Shown here: positions 49,251 through 63,133 of the stretch, one piece after another | How the letters are laid out: the number at the start of each line of letters is the position of its first letter | Position numbering within the stretch: position 1 is the first letter of the stretch | Source of the DNA: Cucumis sativus | Taxonomy: Eukaryota; Streptophyta; Magnoliopsida; Cucurbitales; Cucurbitaceae | Direction: 5' to 3' | DNA: 64,000 bases | NCBI RefSeq assembly: GCF_000004075.3 | Contig: NC_026655.2 | Coordinates: 3,906,001-3,970,000, forward strand | The notes under the pieces: model-generated | What the model was told of the DNA's origin: nothing | The model's database searches: none | Seen by the model: the letters and a program-made list of their open reading frames with translations, nothing else | Position numbers and translations under genes: made by a program

Positions 49251-50333
49251 CGAAGTCTCCTATGCAGAGTCCTGTTGCAGCAAATGCATTTGATTTCAGT
49301 CAAAGCTATAAAGAATCTGTCGGGATACATCTTAACTAGAATAAAATTTGAAATATATTGAGATATAAATTATGAAACTACGAGACAACCTAAGTATAAA
49401 GGCACACTTGGAATCTCCCCTTTTCCATATGCTAACCCATGCCCTAAATCATTCAACAATTGCCTACCCTCCAATCCCTTTCTCTCTATTTATGACAAAA
49501 TAGACTAATTCGCTAACTAATTACACTTGTTGCCCCCCTGCTACTAATACCCACCAATATTATCTAAGACCATTACAACATCTAACTTGATGTGATATCT
49601 AATGGTAAAAAGAGTAGAAGGGATTCTTAAAACTTTTTTTGTCAACGAGAAAATTTCACCCAACCATGAGCAAGGGCTTGATTCATGTTGATGGGGGTAA
49701 GTCTTTCACTCTCAGTCAATAAATGAGTGAAGTAAAAGGACTTATCTACCAATGGCCACCAAAAGTGTTCCTTTTAGAATAAGCATGTAATTGAAGAAAA
49801 TCAGAAGCATATCATGTGGATTTTAAGGCACATGCAATGTATATTTGATCGAAGTTCAAAGTGATGCACAGATACCTAAGAGCCTACTTGGATTGACTTT
49901 CTAAATACTTAAAAATTTTGTTTTTAAGTTGGTCAAACAGGCTCTTAAGGCAGGCTACATTTGATTATGATAATGAAACTAAAAATAATCTAAAGATTAG
50001 TTTCCCCAACAACATCGGATCACTTACATAGTCCTCCGTGGATCTGTGTTGGTAGAAAAGAAACACTCTCATACTACAATAGGCAAAAGATAACATGACA
50101 ACATAAAATTAGCAGTGGTGACCTTAGCAAATTTGTTGTAGCGTTCTTCCACTAATACTGATGGAACCGGTTTTCTTGTCTGGCTAAGAAGAAAAAACAA
50201 GTACTTTCTAGATTACTTTTAATTTGGGCTCCTACTTTTCGATCTCATTGATCCTGATAACACAAAGAACAAGAAAGTAAATGCCAGTGTCCTTTCCTAT
50301 ACCTTACAATTGCCATTGTACTTGTCAATGCTT

Positions 50334-50354
50334 GAACCCAGAACCCAGAACCCA
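50334..50354. repeat. (GAACCCA)3 short tandem repeat in SPL6-like last intron
   Basis: Three 7-bp units, GAACCCA, in a row. Near it (50465 and 50515) the 16-mer AAGTTCGAGTGCTTAG / AAGTTTGAGTGCTTAG occurs twice as a direct repeat. Confidence 0.75.
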
Positions 50355-50605
50355 GTGAGTATTACTATCAAAAAGAAACTATCACACATCAACAAGAAAA
50401 ATGAGGAGAAAGTTTGGGGTCCCAAAAATTAAGCCAGAAAAAAGGTTGCTTGTGAAGACAAAGTTCGAGTGCTTAGGAAACCTTCAGACTTCAAGTTAAT
50501 ACATAAGAACCTTCAAGTTTGAGTGCTTAGTTCCGCAGAGCACAAGTACCTTTTGGATGAATATTAATCTGGATGAAAAGAAGTATAATATTCTTATTTA
50601 TTTAC

Positions 50606-53600
50606 CTGCATGGAGTGCCTCTGATGTTCCACTCGCTGGAGTTGTGATGAAAGTTGAAGCAAGTCAATAGTTGGAGTGCGTTCATAGGAAATGTTAGCTT
50701 TAGGATTTGCCAAACCTGATCTATGAAGAACTCTACCAGGAATCTGAAAGGTGACAGTACGATCACTACTTCCACAAGTCGGTATGGAACCCATTTGAGC
50801 TTCACTCATCCCCGAGGCAAATTTACTCGTAATCCCAGTTGAAGAAGCTTGTGGGCTCACTCCCATGAGCTTTTCGGAGAGTTCACTCATGCTATAATTT
50901 GATTGACTCTCGGACATGATGAAAGCACGAGGAATGTGAACTATGGATGGATGGTTCGATGCACTTTGTGATTGAGATGACAGAAGAGAGAGAGCACAAC
51001 CAGAGTCCGGAATTCCAGAAAGTCCTTGGATGGTTGATGCTGCATCATAAACTCCAAAGTCTTCGCTTGATAAGGTAGTTTGGTGGAACAAAGGATGTGT
51101 ATCAATATGGGGACCTCCCACATTATGTGAATATTGGCAAGTTGTCTCACTTAGCATGTTTACTGTAGGTGCTGTACTAGTTCCATTTTCTTGGAAAGGA
51201 GGAATCTGCACTTCGAAATCATAGGGAAGCAAGGGAGATTTCACATTCAGATGCCTGTTGCTCAGTGAAGTTGCAGATATAGAATTATAATCACTCTTCC
51301 CCTCAACTTTTACACGCTTACACCAATCGTTTTCTCCAAGCTTCTCTGGATAATACAGACCACTAGACAGTATATCTTTGCAGATAAATGAAGTTGCAGT
51401 CAACGTTTTCTCCTGAAATCTGCTGTCTCCAATACCTAAAATTTCATTAGGTATTGTGAATGTTAATAATGTTACATGGCTAAAAAACATGGGCTGAAAA
51501 CTAATTCAGTATTTTGAAAACATAAAAGGAATGCAGTATGCTTACTTAGTGCTTACAAGGAAATGAAATTAAAAGTGATGATTCTTTTAATGAAAAAGCG
51601 AAGATTGATAATTTAGAGAAACAAATACAGGTATTAAGATAAAGCCGTGATATTGTGGTAGTGGTTAACAAGTTTAGTGAATCAAAGAATATTTTTAAGA
51701 TACTGTAAACAGCATAATCGGATTCAAAACAAATAGATGAAACATGTCAACTAGATGTTGAAGGCATTAAAACAGCTAGGCAATTAAGCAGCACATGTCT
51801 AATGGAGGGCTGTCAGGAATCTTTGACTTTGAATCTCTCGTGTTATATAACTTAAAAGATTTAAGATGTTGCCACACAGTTACTGTTGTTCCCAATATTG
51901 TAAAACTTTTGGTTAGTAAACAAACTACAGTTGTGCGGTTCTCATTTAGTTCAACCCGATCCAGCTTTACCAAATTTGGTATTCTCTCAGGGAAAACTCA
52001 AAAACATAAGTTGCAAGAAGCAAAATGATTATTTGGTCAGCTTTCAACGTTTGCATTGAAATCATGTTTGAGAATGAACTCAAATATATGAAAAACTAGA
52101 TACCATTATAAAGCTTATTCAGTGTGGGCACCAATGCAACTTATGTTGCTCCAGAGTTATCTAATAACAATAGGGGCACAACTAGAGGGAAAGGACAAAC
52201 AAGGAATAAGACAATTCAGCAACATGAATGAAACTCAAAGGATGACAATTACCATCACCCAAGTTGTTAAAAGTAATGACAGTCGATGGAACACTTGAAT
52301 GACTATTTACTCACCAAATAGATGCATGATTTCCAAGAGAATTTTGAAAACTTTTTCTCAGTTGATCTTGTCAAACCCAGTATCCAAATGTCGTTAAAGT
52401 AGAGCTCTAAAATTTATAAATTCTACACCAGTTATTAAAGGAGATATCATGATTCTTTTATTTACCAGCCTTGAGCATTTAAAAATGACCAAACATATGG
52501 TATTTGACCGGATAATAATCAGCAAATGCCAATTTCCTGAAAAATTACAGGTTATTTGTGAGGAATACCCAAATGTTCCATGTATTCTAGTTGTCATTAC
52601 TATGGATATACTATGAGATGAGCAACCACTTTTACCAGAATTTTTTGTTTTAAAAAAACTTTTTTGAAAATTTCCTAGGTTCCAGTATCAGATGTCATTA
52701 TGCATGGCAATATAAAGGAAAAAACCATCAACCAAGTATGCAACCAGATTCTAACAAAGTTTACATAAACAGAGGTAAAACTTTACTTTCACTTTTAAAT
52801 GTGGTTGTTGGCTTGTACGATCCAAATCAAGCAAATAGTAATGACAGTTAGAACAGAACCATCACAATCTCATTCACTCCTCGCCCCCCCTTCCCCCAAG
52901 AGCGAAAGCATTAAAAGGTTGTCAAGAAATGATTCACAAGAAGAGCTAAAAGAAGGGAACAAACTCTAAAAAATGTTGATTGTTCTTCAATTTCAACTAC
53001 GCCTAGCCATGAAATTGTCATCTAAAGTAATTTTTCTTGGGTAAGAAACAACAATTTCAGTGAGAGAAGTGAAAGAAAATATAATAGCTGCACATGCACA
53101 ACTTCACCTGGTGAAATTTTTATTAGTAAAATTTGTGAAAGGGGGAAAATTGTGTATGGATCATGAGAGAGAGTTAGAATAGTGAGATGGAACGATGAAG
53201 AGTTAAAGAATATAGATGGAAAATTGATATGGAATATGCTATAATACCATTATAAGGCTGAAGCAACCTCTGTGCCCTGCCTGAGTGAAAACTGACTTGA
53301 GGCTTTCTTCTTCGCTCATTATGGCCTGCAAGCCGTTTTCGACAGCTGCGTTTACCATCATCAAATTCAACAAGCAAATGAAACCTGAACGTAAAAACAA
53401 GTCTTTTAATCAAAGCAGCAACCTTAGTCACAATCCCTAAATCAAGCTGACTAACAAAGGTAATGTATGTCTGAATTCATTATACGCCCATCGGCCAACG
53501 TAATGAGAAAGAGCGAGTTCTAGGATCCATAGTTGAAATAAAGATCAGCAAAACGCTCACTCCTCCCAAAAAGACCAAAAATACTGTTGAAGAATAGAAG

Positions 53601-54393
53601 GACGATTTGAGGTGATTCCATGGGAGAATTTCTATCTAAATATAATTCTTTGGTGGTTTTTCATAGCAATTGTGAGGAGTCGAAAAAATGATGAGAGAAA
53701 ATGGATAAAAATATGTATAACGAACCTGCTGCATTGCTGACAAAACCTCTGTTCTATGCCATTCACAATAACTTTGGCAGTCTTTGAATGAACCTCACAA
53801 ACTTTATGCCTCTTGTGGTAGTCTTTAGAGGAACTGAGATCTTTGTTACAACCATAGACTTGGCAAAACGCAGTCTGGAAATTCACCCCTTGAGATCGCA
53901 TTTTCTTCTGAGAAGTCGATGATTCAGTGGAAGATGAAATTGCAGCTCTCTTGGAGTATTTGGAACTGTGAGCATCCCCTTGATCAATAAATCTGCCTAG
54001 CTTCAAATCAATAAGAGATGAATCTCGATTGTTAGAGTCAACAATGGAGCCAGAGAGCTTTGAAGTGGACTCTTCTTCTCCATGAAGTGGATGAGAGGTG
54101 GGCAAAACCAGATTCAAGTTTCTCCCTCCATCAGTTTTAGTATTCAAGACACCACTGACAGAATCATCAGGTAATTGTTTTCCAACCATTTGGGGAAATT
54201 CCAGTTCCCCAAAGCTCTGATTCTCCACATGCTGAGCACCACTTGTAAGAAGCATGTTGTCCCCAAAACTACATGGGTTCTTGAATTCCCAACCCAACAA
54301 AGAATATTTACTTCTCAGAGGTGAATTAGTAGATGAATTCATCTCATCAGACAGAAATCCCTTCCCTTGAGAACCATAATTCCAAGACTCCAT
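50606..54393 (-). CDS. SPL6: SQUAMOSA promoter-binding-like transcription factor, SPL6 type (C-terminus unresolved)
   Basis: Three sure exons, 54393-53726, 53384-53248 and 51435-50606, give 545 residues in frame. The SBP domain spans about 177-255. Zinc site 1 is C177, C182, C199, H202; site 2 is C218, C221, H225, C237. The overlapping nuclear signal is KRSCRKRL...RRRK. The intron after CQQCS splits the domain at the place conserved in all plant SBP genes. Exon 3 holds the miR156 site coding for ALSLLS. The protein binds GTAC cores and acts in the miR156-controlled phase-change network; SPL6 is also linked to immunity in Arabidopsis. The end is uncertain: after HSMQ either a splice to GACTCTGCATAG at 49271-49260 adds DSA and stop, or, unspliced, VNK and stop follow at 50594. 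The spliced form seems likelier because GTAAAT is a fair donor. SPL6 rather than a sister gene is from memory. Confidence 0.9.
50978..50997 (-). promoter_or_regulatory. miR156/157 target site in SPL6-like mRNA
   Basis: The minus-strand mRNA reads GTGCTCTCTCTCTTCTGTCA, the standard miR156 target of SPL genes, with one mismatch to miR156 (TGACAGAAGAGAGTGAGCAC). It is inside the coding sequence and encodes ALSLLS. Cleavage or repression by miR156 in juvenile tissue is expected from the family. Confidence 0.95.
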
Positions 54394-57300
54394 AATACAG
54401 AAAGATCAAAGCTTATGAGTTCTCAAAAGAAACCCACCTGAATAAACAGGCAAAACACCATCTTCTTTCTTGAAAACTTCTTCAACCCCAACAAACCCAA
54501 CTCATATCATAGTTTCCAAATCATCATTAACAAACAAAATCTAGGTTACATTAAGAGCCATCAAACCAATCAGCATAATCCCCAGAAACCCCCCACCTCC
54601 CTCCACTAAGCATAAATAGAAAGAAAGCTACAAAATTATCTTCCCCAAGTAACCATCGGTTTGAAGCAATCAATCAATTGGGTTAAAAAAAAAGAAACCC
54701 ATCTTGGAGAATCCAAATACAGACAACTGAAATGCACAAGACGACAAAAGAATGTCTGAATTTCACGTGAATGGAAGAAGAGCTCAAGAGACAAACAAGA
54801 ATGCTCAGCTCAGCTCATGAAACGAATGAAGTTAGAGCAAGACTACAGTGAATAGATTGAAAATGGGAGCATACTTGAAGATTTAATTGAAAACAAAAAA
54901 GAAAAACCTGAATAAATGAAACTAAAATTTGTTCACAATGATCGGAGAAACGAATGAGAAACAGGGCTCTGTGGATTTAGAGAAAGATGAGAATATGAAT
55001 GAAACCTACTTTAAAGAAGGTACATACACAATGGTAATATACTGGCGAGGATTTGCACAACATAAAGTTATAAAAATAAAGAAAAAAGAAAACCAAAAAG
55101 TGGATTTGAAACTTGCCAAAATCCTTGGATGTGGGCTGAACAGTGAAGTTCTATTTTGAGGAAGATTAGTATAATAAACCTTGATTTACACTTCAAAGTT
55201 ACTTCCTTTTTTAATAACTTCAACATATTTCTGTTTGATCATTGACCCTTTATCCATCCTCACAGCATGAAAATGATTTTTTTTTTCCCAATCTAATACA
55301 TTTGAGCATTAAATGAAAAATGTGATAATATTATGAACAAGTTTAATTTCAACCTGCCTTGGTCCATAAGGAAAAAACTAAAAAAAAAAAGTGCCCAACT
55401 CAGTTGCTTTTTGAGAATTGATTGTTGTTTTAGGATAAATATGAAACTTTGACATGGCAATTGCATCCAGCTAAGTTGTATAGTATTCACTTCACTTGGG
55501 AATAATACTTTTCTTCTCTTTTCTTAAGTTTCTTTTGTCCCATTCTTGTAATTTTAGCTTTTAGATTTTAAATTTCATTTCAATCTCATCCTTAAAATTT
55601 TATCTTTTTTTTATTTGACTTTTATTTTAATTTAGTTGTTATATTTCATTGTTTAAATTTTGACGTAACTTAGCTCGGAGGTTCACGAGTATTAAAAGAA
55701 ATAACTTTTTTTCTTTTTACGTTTTTTGTCTATCCACATCTCCAATAAATCTAGAGCATTCTTGTTAAGAACTTTAGTGATCTCAAATGTATGAGTACAA
55801 ACATTTAAACCAACTATACCTAAAATCTATGGAACAAAAAAGTATATTTTTTTTTCCTTAAGTTGTTATCGAAAGAAAATTAATCAAATGTCAACTAACT
55901 TGAATTATTCTTCTTTTTCCCGAGTAAATATCAACTTATGGTGATGTTTATGCCACATCTCCAAAAACGAATACTATAGTGAAAGAGAATAATTTTATAG
56001 ATAGCGTTCTAATATCCCAATTATTTGTACTATACATTTGTCGTTACACTATTTTGTTGCATGTGTCTTGTAGTTAGTTTATTGTCTTAATTTTGACATA
56101 GATGTTTTTCTTTTTCAAAGATTCAAATTTTCTTCTACTCTATCAACGTGTCGTTTTCATATATAAGTAATAATTTGATATAATAGGTGATTTCATTTTG
56201 AATGTTGTTGATAATACGAACAAATATATACTAAAATAATTCTATTTGAAACTAAGAAAAATTGAAAAATGTAAGGTTAATATCAATAGAGTATTATTGA
56301 AGACACATGGTAGTCCATTGAAAAATCTCATACAAACTTTTGGGAAAAAAATTGAAGAACTATTCATTCATATGCAAAGTCATGTGTGTAACACATCATC
56401 AAATGAAAGTGTAAATTCAAAAGGCAATAATAACAATAATATATTTTTGATCACAAAGAGACCAAAAGGAAAAGAAAAAGAAGAGTTTGAAAAGAAAATC
56501 ATCACTATAGAAAAGCATGCAATTGGTATTAGTAATGACATAATATATTAAAAGAGTTGACCAAACCAATAATTTGGAGAATAATGAGAAGAGAATTAGA
56601 CCCACACATCACCATTCTAATCATGAATTATTAACAATAACAATCAATACTAATTAAACCCACCTTAAGGGATTTCAAAACATCCTATTTTGTATGTAAT
56701 TAAAGAAAGAAGAGAAGAGAAAAGAAAAATAGTGTGTTTGGAAGCTTCAAAGTTGATGGGTTTTTTTATGAATCAAAATGAATGATTTGCTTCAACACAA
56801 ACCTTTTACTTTTGTTTTCATATTTGTGTGTGTGTTTAGGATGTGAAAAAGTGAGAAAGGAAGCATCACCCCACTAAACTAAAAATGAAATAATAATGTA
56901 TGGGTTTCACATCCAAATGGGCACTTGGCAACTTATTGTTAATGGAGGAAAATGGGGTCCCTAAATTAACATCCTCACATATTTGACAAACCCCATCTTG
57001 GTGGGGGTCACTTGTCACATCCCTTGATTAGAATAAAAGCCCTAATAGGAGCTTTCCCCTCTAGTGGATTCATCTATAGCTTCCATTTTTCTCTCTTCAA
57101 ACTGCTTCTAGGTTTTCTATATTCTGTTTCTAATTCCATCATCTTATGTTTCTTGTATTAGGGTTTTATGTTTGAGCTTTCAGTTTTCTTGCAATTCATT
57201 CCAATCAAAGTTTTGTATTTTACATTTTTTACCTTATTTCCTTGATTGGATCCATACCCACTTTTAGTCATTTATTATTTTAACTGTGGAAGTTAATTAG

Positions 57301-59426
57301 TTATAATTAGTTTTTTAAAAATTCATTGAACTGAAGACTACAGAAAGTGACCACGTCTAGATATATAACAAATTGATACAAAACTCAAACTTTGATTGTT
57401 TTTTTACTGTACAATCCGACTAATCTAGAACCAAACACAAAACTTAAAGCTAATGTTTTTCGAAATCTAGAGATCAAATAGTAATTATAAGACTTGATTG
57501 TAACATTTTGAAACTTAAAAAATGGTAAGATTTTGAAATAGGTTCTCGTTTTTTGGAAATTTTGTTTTATATATTTAAGATATTTTCAAATATAACAAAA
57601 TAGTATGGAAATATATCATATTCATCCAAAGAAAAAGAAAATGATGATATAAACCTGGGATGGATGGGATGGAGTTTGTTTTGTTTCAAAATTTCTAAAA
57701 AAGAGAATTTGGATAAAAAGCAATTTAGTTGTTGGAGTTGGGAGTTTTGAGGGTATATGGTGAGTAGTAGTAGTAATAACAATAATAACAATAATAGATA
57801 TCAAAATGAGAAACAAAGGCTCATGGTGTCCAACTCAAAGTGCCACCCAACTTTCCCAATACAAAAATCCCTTTTGTCTTTTACCCAACCACTCCTGGGG
57901 CCATCCCCCTCCCCCATATGCTTCCATTCATAAATATTTAACACCATTTCTTTATTTCCTCTTTCTTCTTTCTTTCTTTCTTTCTCTTCTCCAATTTAAT
58001 CATTTTATTCATTTTCAAGAGACTTCAATCAACTCTCTTTTGTGTGTTTGTGTGTGTTTTCCCCCTTTTTTTTCTTCTCTCAAAATCCTTGTTGTTTTTT
58101 GCAGTTAGGAATCTAATTAATAATGCTTCTAAACAAACAAAATCCTTATCTTCATCATCATTATTCAATATCCTAAACTTAAGATTATCATCATCATCAA
58201 TCATCCATATGCCTTTCATTTTAACACTCTTTTATACTAATCTTCACATGAAGAAGGCTAGCTGGCCTAAATTTGGACTGTGACAAAGTGTAAACATCAG
58301 CTTCTTCTCCATGCAATATTAGTTCTAACTGATGATTTGACACTTAAATTTGAAGGAATCAATTTAAGAAAATTGTTAACAAACAAACATCAATGAAAAT
58401 GATGGTAAGATCATAGATAGATATTTAGAAAAAGGGTGTTTGGAGTTATTACCCACTCCATGAGTTTTGTTTATTATATATTACATATCATCTCTCCCCA
58501 TCCACTTTTTGATCAATTTACATCAACTTGAAAAGGAAGTTTTCCTATTTTACTTTTGAGAAATTGAAAAGTTACTTACACCCAATCACTCATTTTCTTA
58601 TATTTCAAATATTCATTTTCCTATCATTTTTTTTTTCAATTTTATTTTTTGTTTGGTGTGAGGAGAGGGAGCATCTTTTTTTTTTCTTTTTTTCTCTGGG
58701 TTAACTCTAAAAATAAAAAATGATGTCCACCACCTACTTCATTGAAATGTCACCATCAAAGGTGGAGAATTTCAAAGCAAACTTTGTAGAAATGGAAGAA
58801 GATTGAAAATTTTGATTAGGATCTCAAGAGAGATATTATGAGAAAGAAAGAAAAAAAAGAAATTAAATATGAGAATGAATGGTAGGGAAATAAACTCAAC
58901 TATAAGTATATTTATTAATTTGGACCCTACTGCCCTTCACAATCTCATCAAACTCACCTCTCTCTTTCTTTCTTTCTTGCTTTATCCAATCATGCCTATA
59001 CTTTCTTCTATAATATCGTGTTTCATCTATCTCGTTGATTACGTAATGAAAAACTTATTTTAGTTTTGTTTTGTATTTCTGTTTTTATTTTCACGAAATG
59101 GAATCAAGAGTTTAAATCTATGACATATTACTCGAATGTGTACCGTATATATTATAACTAGTTAATTGTATATATACTTTGAATAGCTTGGTATATCTGA
59201 ACGAAATTTGATTCAATAGTACTGACACGAGTTATAGACTTATCAAGTCAACAATCTCATCCGAGAAAAAAAAAATCCCACCATACCTAAAAACATATCT
59301 CGTCAAGGGTCTAAGAGATCAAAGGATATGCACAATATGTTGTAATTTATGTACAATACTGCCCCACCATAAGCTAAAAAATCTCTTCCATAAAGAGCTT
59401 GTAACGAAAATTAGATGGTTGTAAAA

Positions 59427-59531
59427 TGGGCTTTTACTACATACCAGATTCCTAGACCCAATCTTGAAATGGGCCGATATCCATTTAGGAATTTTGGGCT
59501 TTCTCTGAAATGGGCCGATATTCACAGCCCA
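59427..59531. promoter_or_regulatory. Orphan cluster of five TGGGCY motifs with a 15-bp direct repeat
   Basis: TGGGCT at 59427 and 59495, TGGGCC at 59470 and 59511, AGCCCA at 59526. The 15-mer GAAATGGGCCGATAT occurs exactly at 59466-59480 and 59507-59521. The word resembles site II promoter arrays, but no gene is visible within several kilobases. Confidence 0.45.
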
Positions 59532-60604
59532 CAAAACTTCATTTCCAATTGATTGTGATGACATGGCCATGTGGTCTTTCTGTCCTATTATTCTTTTTCT
59601 TTTTTAAATGCTATAATTATTCTTTTCTTTTTTTTGCTCTATTTAAAAAGCTTCTTTTAATTTATCATTTTTACTCAACCAGTAATTCATTTAAGAATAT
59701 TATTTAAATTTTGAATGTTAACAAATGTTTTTAACACAAATTATTAAAACACTAAAAGTCTTGGATCTATAACATGTTTCCAAACTTTTAAATATATCAA
59801 ATAAAAAAATCGAAATTGAATGTCCGACATTTTCGACTCTATCAAACACTTTATTTTTTATGGTACCGAATTTACAAATATAATTTTGAATAGATTAATA
59901 TATATATATATATATATGATAGAATTGTATAAATTATAAGCTATATATGTTGTATAAATTAAAAGCCATTAAAGAAAGAAAAAAAAGGCAATGGTATAGA
60001 CATAGATTCTCATTGTTCTTTTAGAAAGTTGTCCATGTACATGAAGTTCACCATGTGGCCACATTTATATATATGTATAAGAATCAATAGGGTATAGATA
60101 GGGGAATGAGGAGTGGAGTATGGTATAAATTAAGGGAAAATGTTTAATATTATTTGAGTCTTGTTTTAATTTTATCTCATATTTCAAAAACTGCTATTTA
60201 ATTAATATCAATTTAATTTCACTAGATATTACTCATTTTCAAAATGTTTAATGTATGTTAATTAGTTTGATGAAATAATTAGAAAAACTAGTCACAAAAC
60301 TTCACACAATTATTCAATTACAATGGGTATCAAGCCAACTCAATTAAATGTTTAATACATGCTTTTAATTATGTGATCATTATACAAAGTAGAAGATTAC
60401 ATATTATTTTAGCTTTAGTCCATGAAAATATATATTGGTTCATATAAGAGAATAACAAAACTCTCACTCTCCATAAAATTAAAGTGTTTTGCCAATAAAG
60501 AAAGGGACAGTACAATCTCTTGGCATCATCATCACATACACAACTTAAAATGAAATTGATGGGATGTGCATATGATAATAATGGACAAACTTTATATGAT
60601 ATAC

Positions 60605-60620
60605 AGAGAGAGAGAGAGAG
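60605..60620 (+). repeat. (AG)8 microsatellite
   Basis: Eight uninterrupted AG units in gene-free spacer. Confidence 0.9.
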
Positions 60621-63108
60621 CTTTTATTTTCTAAAGGGTACTATATATCTCATGTGATGTGTGGGATCCCCCCATATATGATAAATAACAATAACATATA
60701 GTTGAAAAAATCTTAGAAGAGAGGACAATCAAATCAATTTAATGTACAATGAGAGGGACCCCATTATCAATACATATCTATACCATATGAATTGTACACA
60801 TTTATTTAACTATTTGCAAAATCCTTGTAAAACAAATCAACTACTCTTACCTCTTCAATAATCCACATGCTTATACTTAGAATAATCCATTTTATCCTAA
60901 GCTAGTTTCTAAGAACTTAGCTTATATATATATAAAATATTCCTCTAGCCCTTAGCTTAATTATGTGCCTCTTTTTTCTTTTTGTTTTAAAGAAAACACA
61001 CCTCTATTATATACAAGTACAAGACCATAAAAATTTCTGGTACATTTGGTACGTAAGTCATTTTAAAGCAATAAATCCTATGAAAACTATATATATTTTT
61101 TTAGGACTTTATAATATATACTTTATTATCTATGTGTAACAAACACACATATATATAGCTATAAGGGAAGCTTGTTTCAGTTCCACATAATGAAAATTAA
61201 AAATATGGTATATATTTAGTATATTCTTTGATATGTCGTCCTTTAATATCTGCGTGTAGTGGTGTAGGTGATGGTTAGTTCAAATGATGTATTATATGTA
61301 TATGTTCAAGGTTAAGATGTATGATTTGAATCTACCATCTTTGATTTGGACTAAAAAATGGTTTCTATTTAAAATTTTGTTAGAATTGGGTTTATTCCTA
61401 TGTTTTTAAAACAAATGATAATAGTAATTAAGAATTATTATTCAAAATATATAGTTGAGTATCGAATATCTTAATTAATCTACTGCCGTTCTGAACCACA
61501 TATTTATATGTATTCAAACAAAAATATCACTTTTTTGTAAGGCTAGTTTTATGCGAATATGATCACGTACTAGAGAAAGCTAGATTCTTCTTGTCGCATA
61601 TAGAAATATAATGTTATACTTTCTATATTATATATAGACTAAAAGAAGATAAGTAATTAATTCTTACTCTTGAATCCTATAACTTTTACACTTTCTTTCA
61701 TTACTTAACTTAGTTGTATCAGAGTATGTGTGACAAATACTACATCTATATGTATCTATTTTCTCCTTTTAGATTATCAATAAAATTATTATCGTTGAAT
61801 CCTGTCTAAATTTTAGCTATCAATAACACGTTCCCATACAAAGTATAATTTTTTCTTTCTTTTTCTACCTCTTGTTCCCTTCCTACTTGGGTTGGCCATG
61901 TGAAAATTACTTTCATCCACCCCATTAATTAAAGCCAACCTTTGTACCAAACAAACCACACTTTCAACATTTCTATTCACTTTTATTCCCTTTTATTCTC
62001 ACCTTCCTCAATACAAGTTTTCCCCTTAGTTTCTTTTATGGTTATACTCACGTGAAAACCTAAAACCCTTTCTCTCTAATTTCATTCGAGACAAATCTTT
62101 TGAAAAGTCCAATCGTTTCTACCAAAGGACATATCAAAAGAAAATATATGTGGAATAGATATGACCCATTTGACAAGACCCGACCCATATGAAATCCGAC
62201 CTACCTTTTAATTTTAAAACATAAAAGTTTTACGGGATCTTTTGTCTAAATGAAAAATTACATAATTATCCCGATGTGTACGTTATATATACTCATATTC
62301 TTCGATTGGCGTTACTCACTTCTCATTACTTATCTCCTTTCTTTTTTCTTTTTAACGTATTTCTTCGAGTTGTCACTTCTTTAATATTGTATAGCGAAAG
62401 TAGCAAGTAGCTATAATTGAACAAAAGGGAAAGAAAACAAGAAAAACAATAGGGTTTAACCCGGGTGTAGCCCACTCGATCACCAATTGTCTGCTTAATT
62501 TAAAACTGTCATGTGTAAGTTAAATTATTATTCTTTTGTCATGTGATTAAATGAAGTGTTGGTAAGAAGATAGGTGTAACCAAGACTACACATAATCATT
62601 GAGCTTCCATTAAATGTATCATAAAATACAACAAGATGAATTATTATTCCATAACTTTCAACATTGTTAATTCTTTTAGTTCGTAATCTTACATTTTAAA
62701 TTTTACTTATCGTCTTGTGAATTTGACTAACCATTATCCTCTTATTGTTCAGTTAAAGAAGTATATATGACAACGTTGATGTGATAAGACATTGCGTTTA
62801 GACATTCGAAGCGTATGCAAGGGAATCTTCGAACCCTACTCGTAGAGGGTCGAATTAAAAAAAGGAAAAGAAATTGAAGAGAGAAATAGTAGAAATTGGA
62901 TGAATGGGTGTCATTGTGTTGGTTATGATATCATGTTGTGAGGCTTTTACACCAAGTTGGTGTTCATAAGTCAAAAAGTTGGACGTAAATTTGGTGCAAA
63001 ACATGGAAGCATTCCCGCTTTTGTCGGATTCATTTGATTCATTTTTTATGGAATAATCTTCGACAAAATAAATTAAATTTTAGTACTCCAAATATTTTAA
63101 CATAAGAA

Positions 63109-63133
63109 TAAGAAAAAGAAAAAGAAAAAGAAA
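63109..63133 (+). repeat. (AAAAAG)n microsatellite
   Basis: About four AGAAAA-type hexamer units in gene-free spacer near the right edge. Confidence 0.75.

Noticed and set aside
54929..55159. 76-residue plus-strand ORF, Lys/Glu-rich
   Set aside because: No family resemblance, AT-rich flank of the SPL6 gene, no promoter or splice structure.
56246..56551. 101-residue plus-strand ORF
   Set aside because: Lys/Ile/Asn-rich composition expected from AT-rich DNA; no domain.
58250..58365. Possible microRNA hairpin (CCTAAATTTGG... paired with ...AAATTTGAAGG)
   Set aside because: Pairing is interrupted by several loops and neither arm matches a known plant microRNA.
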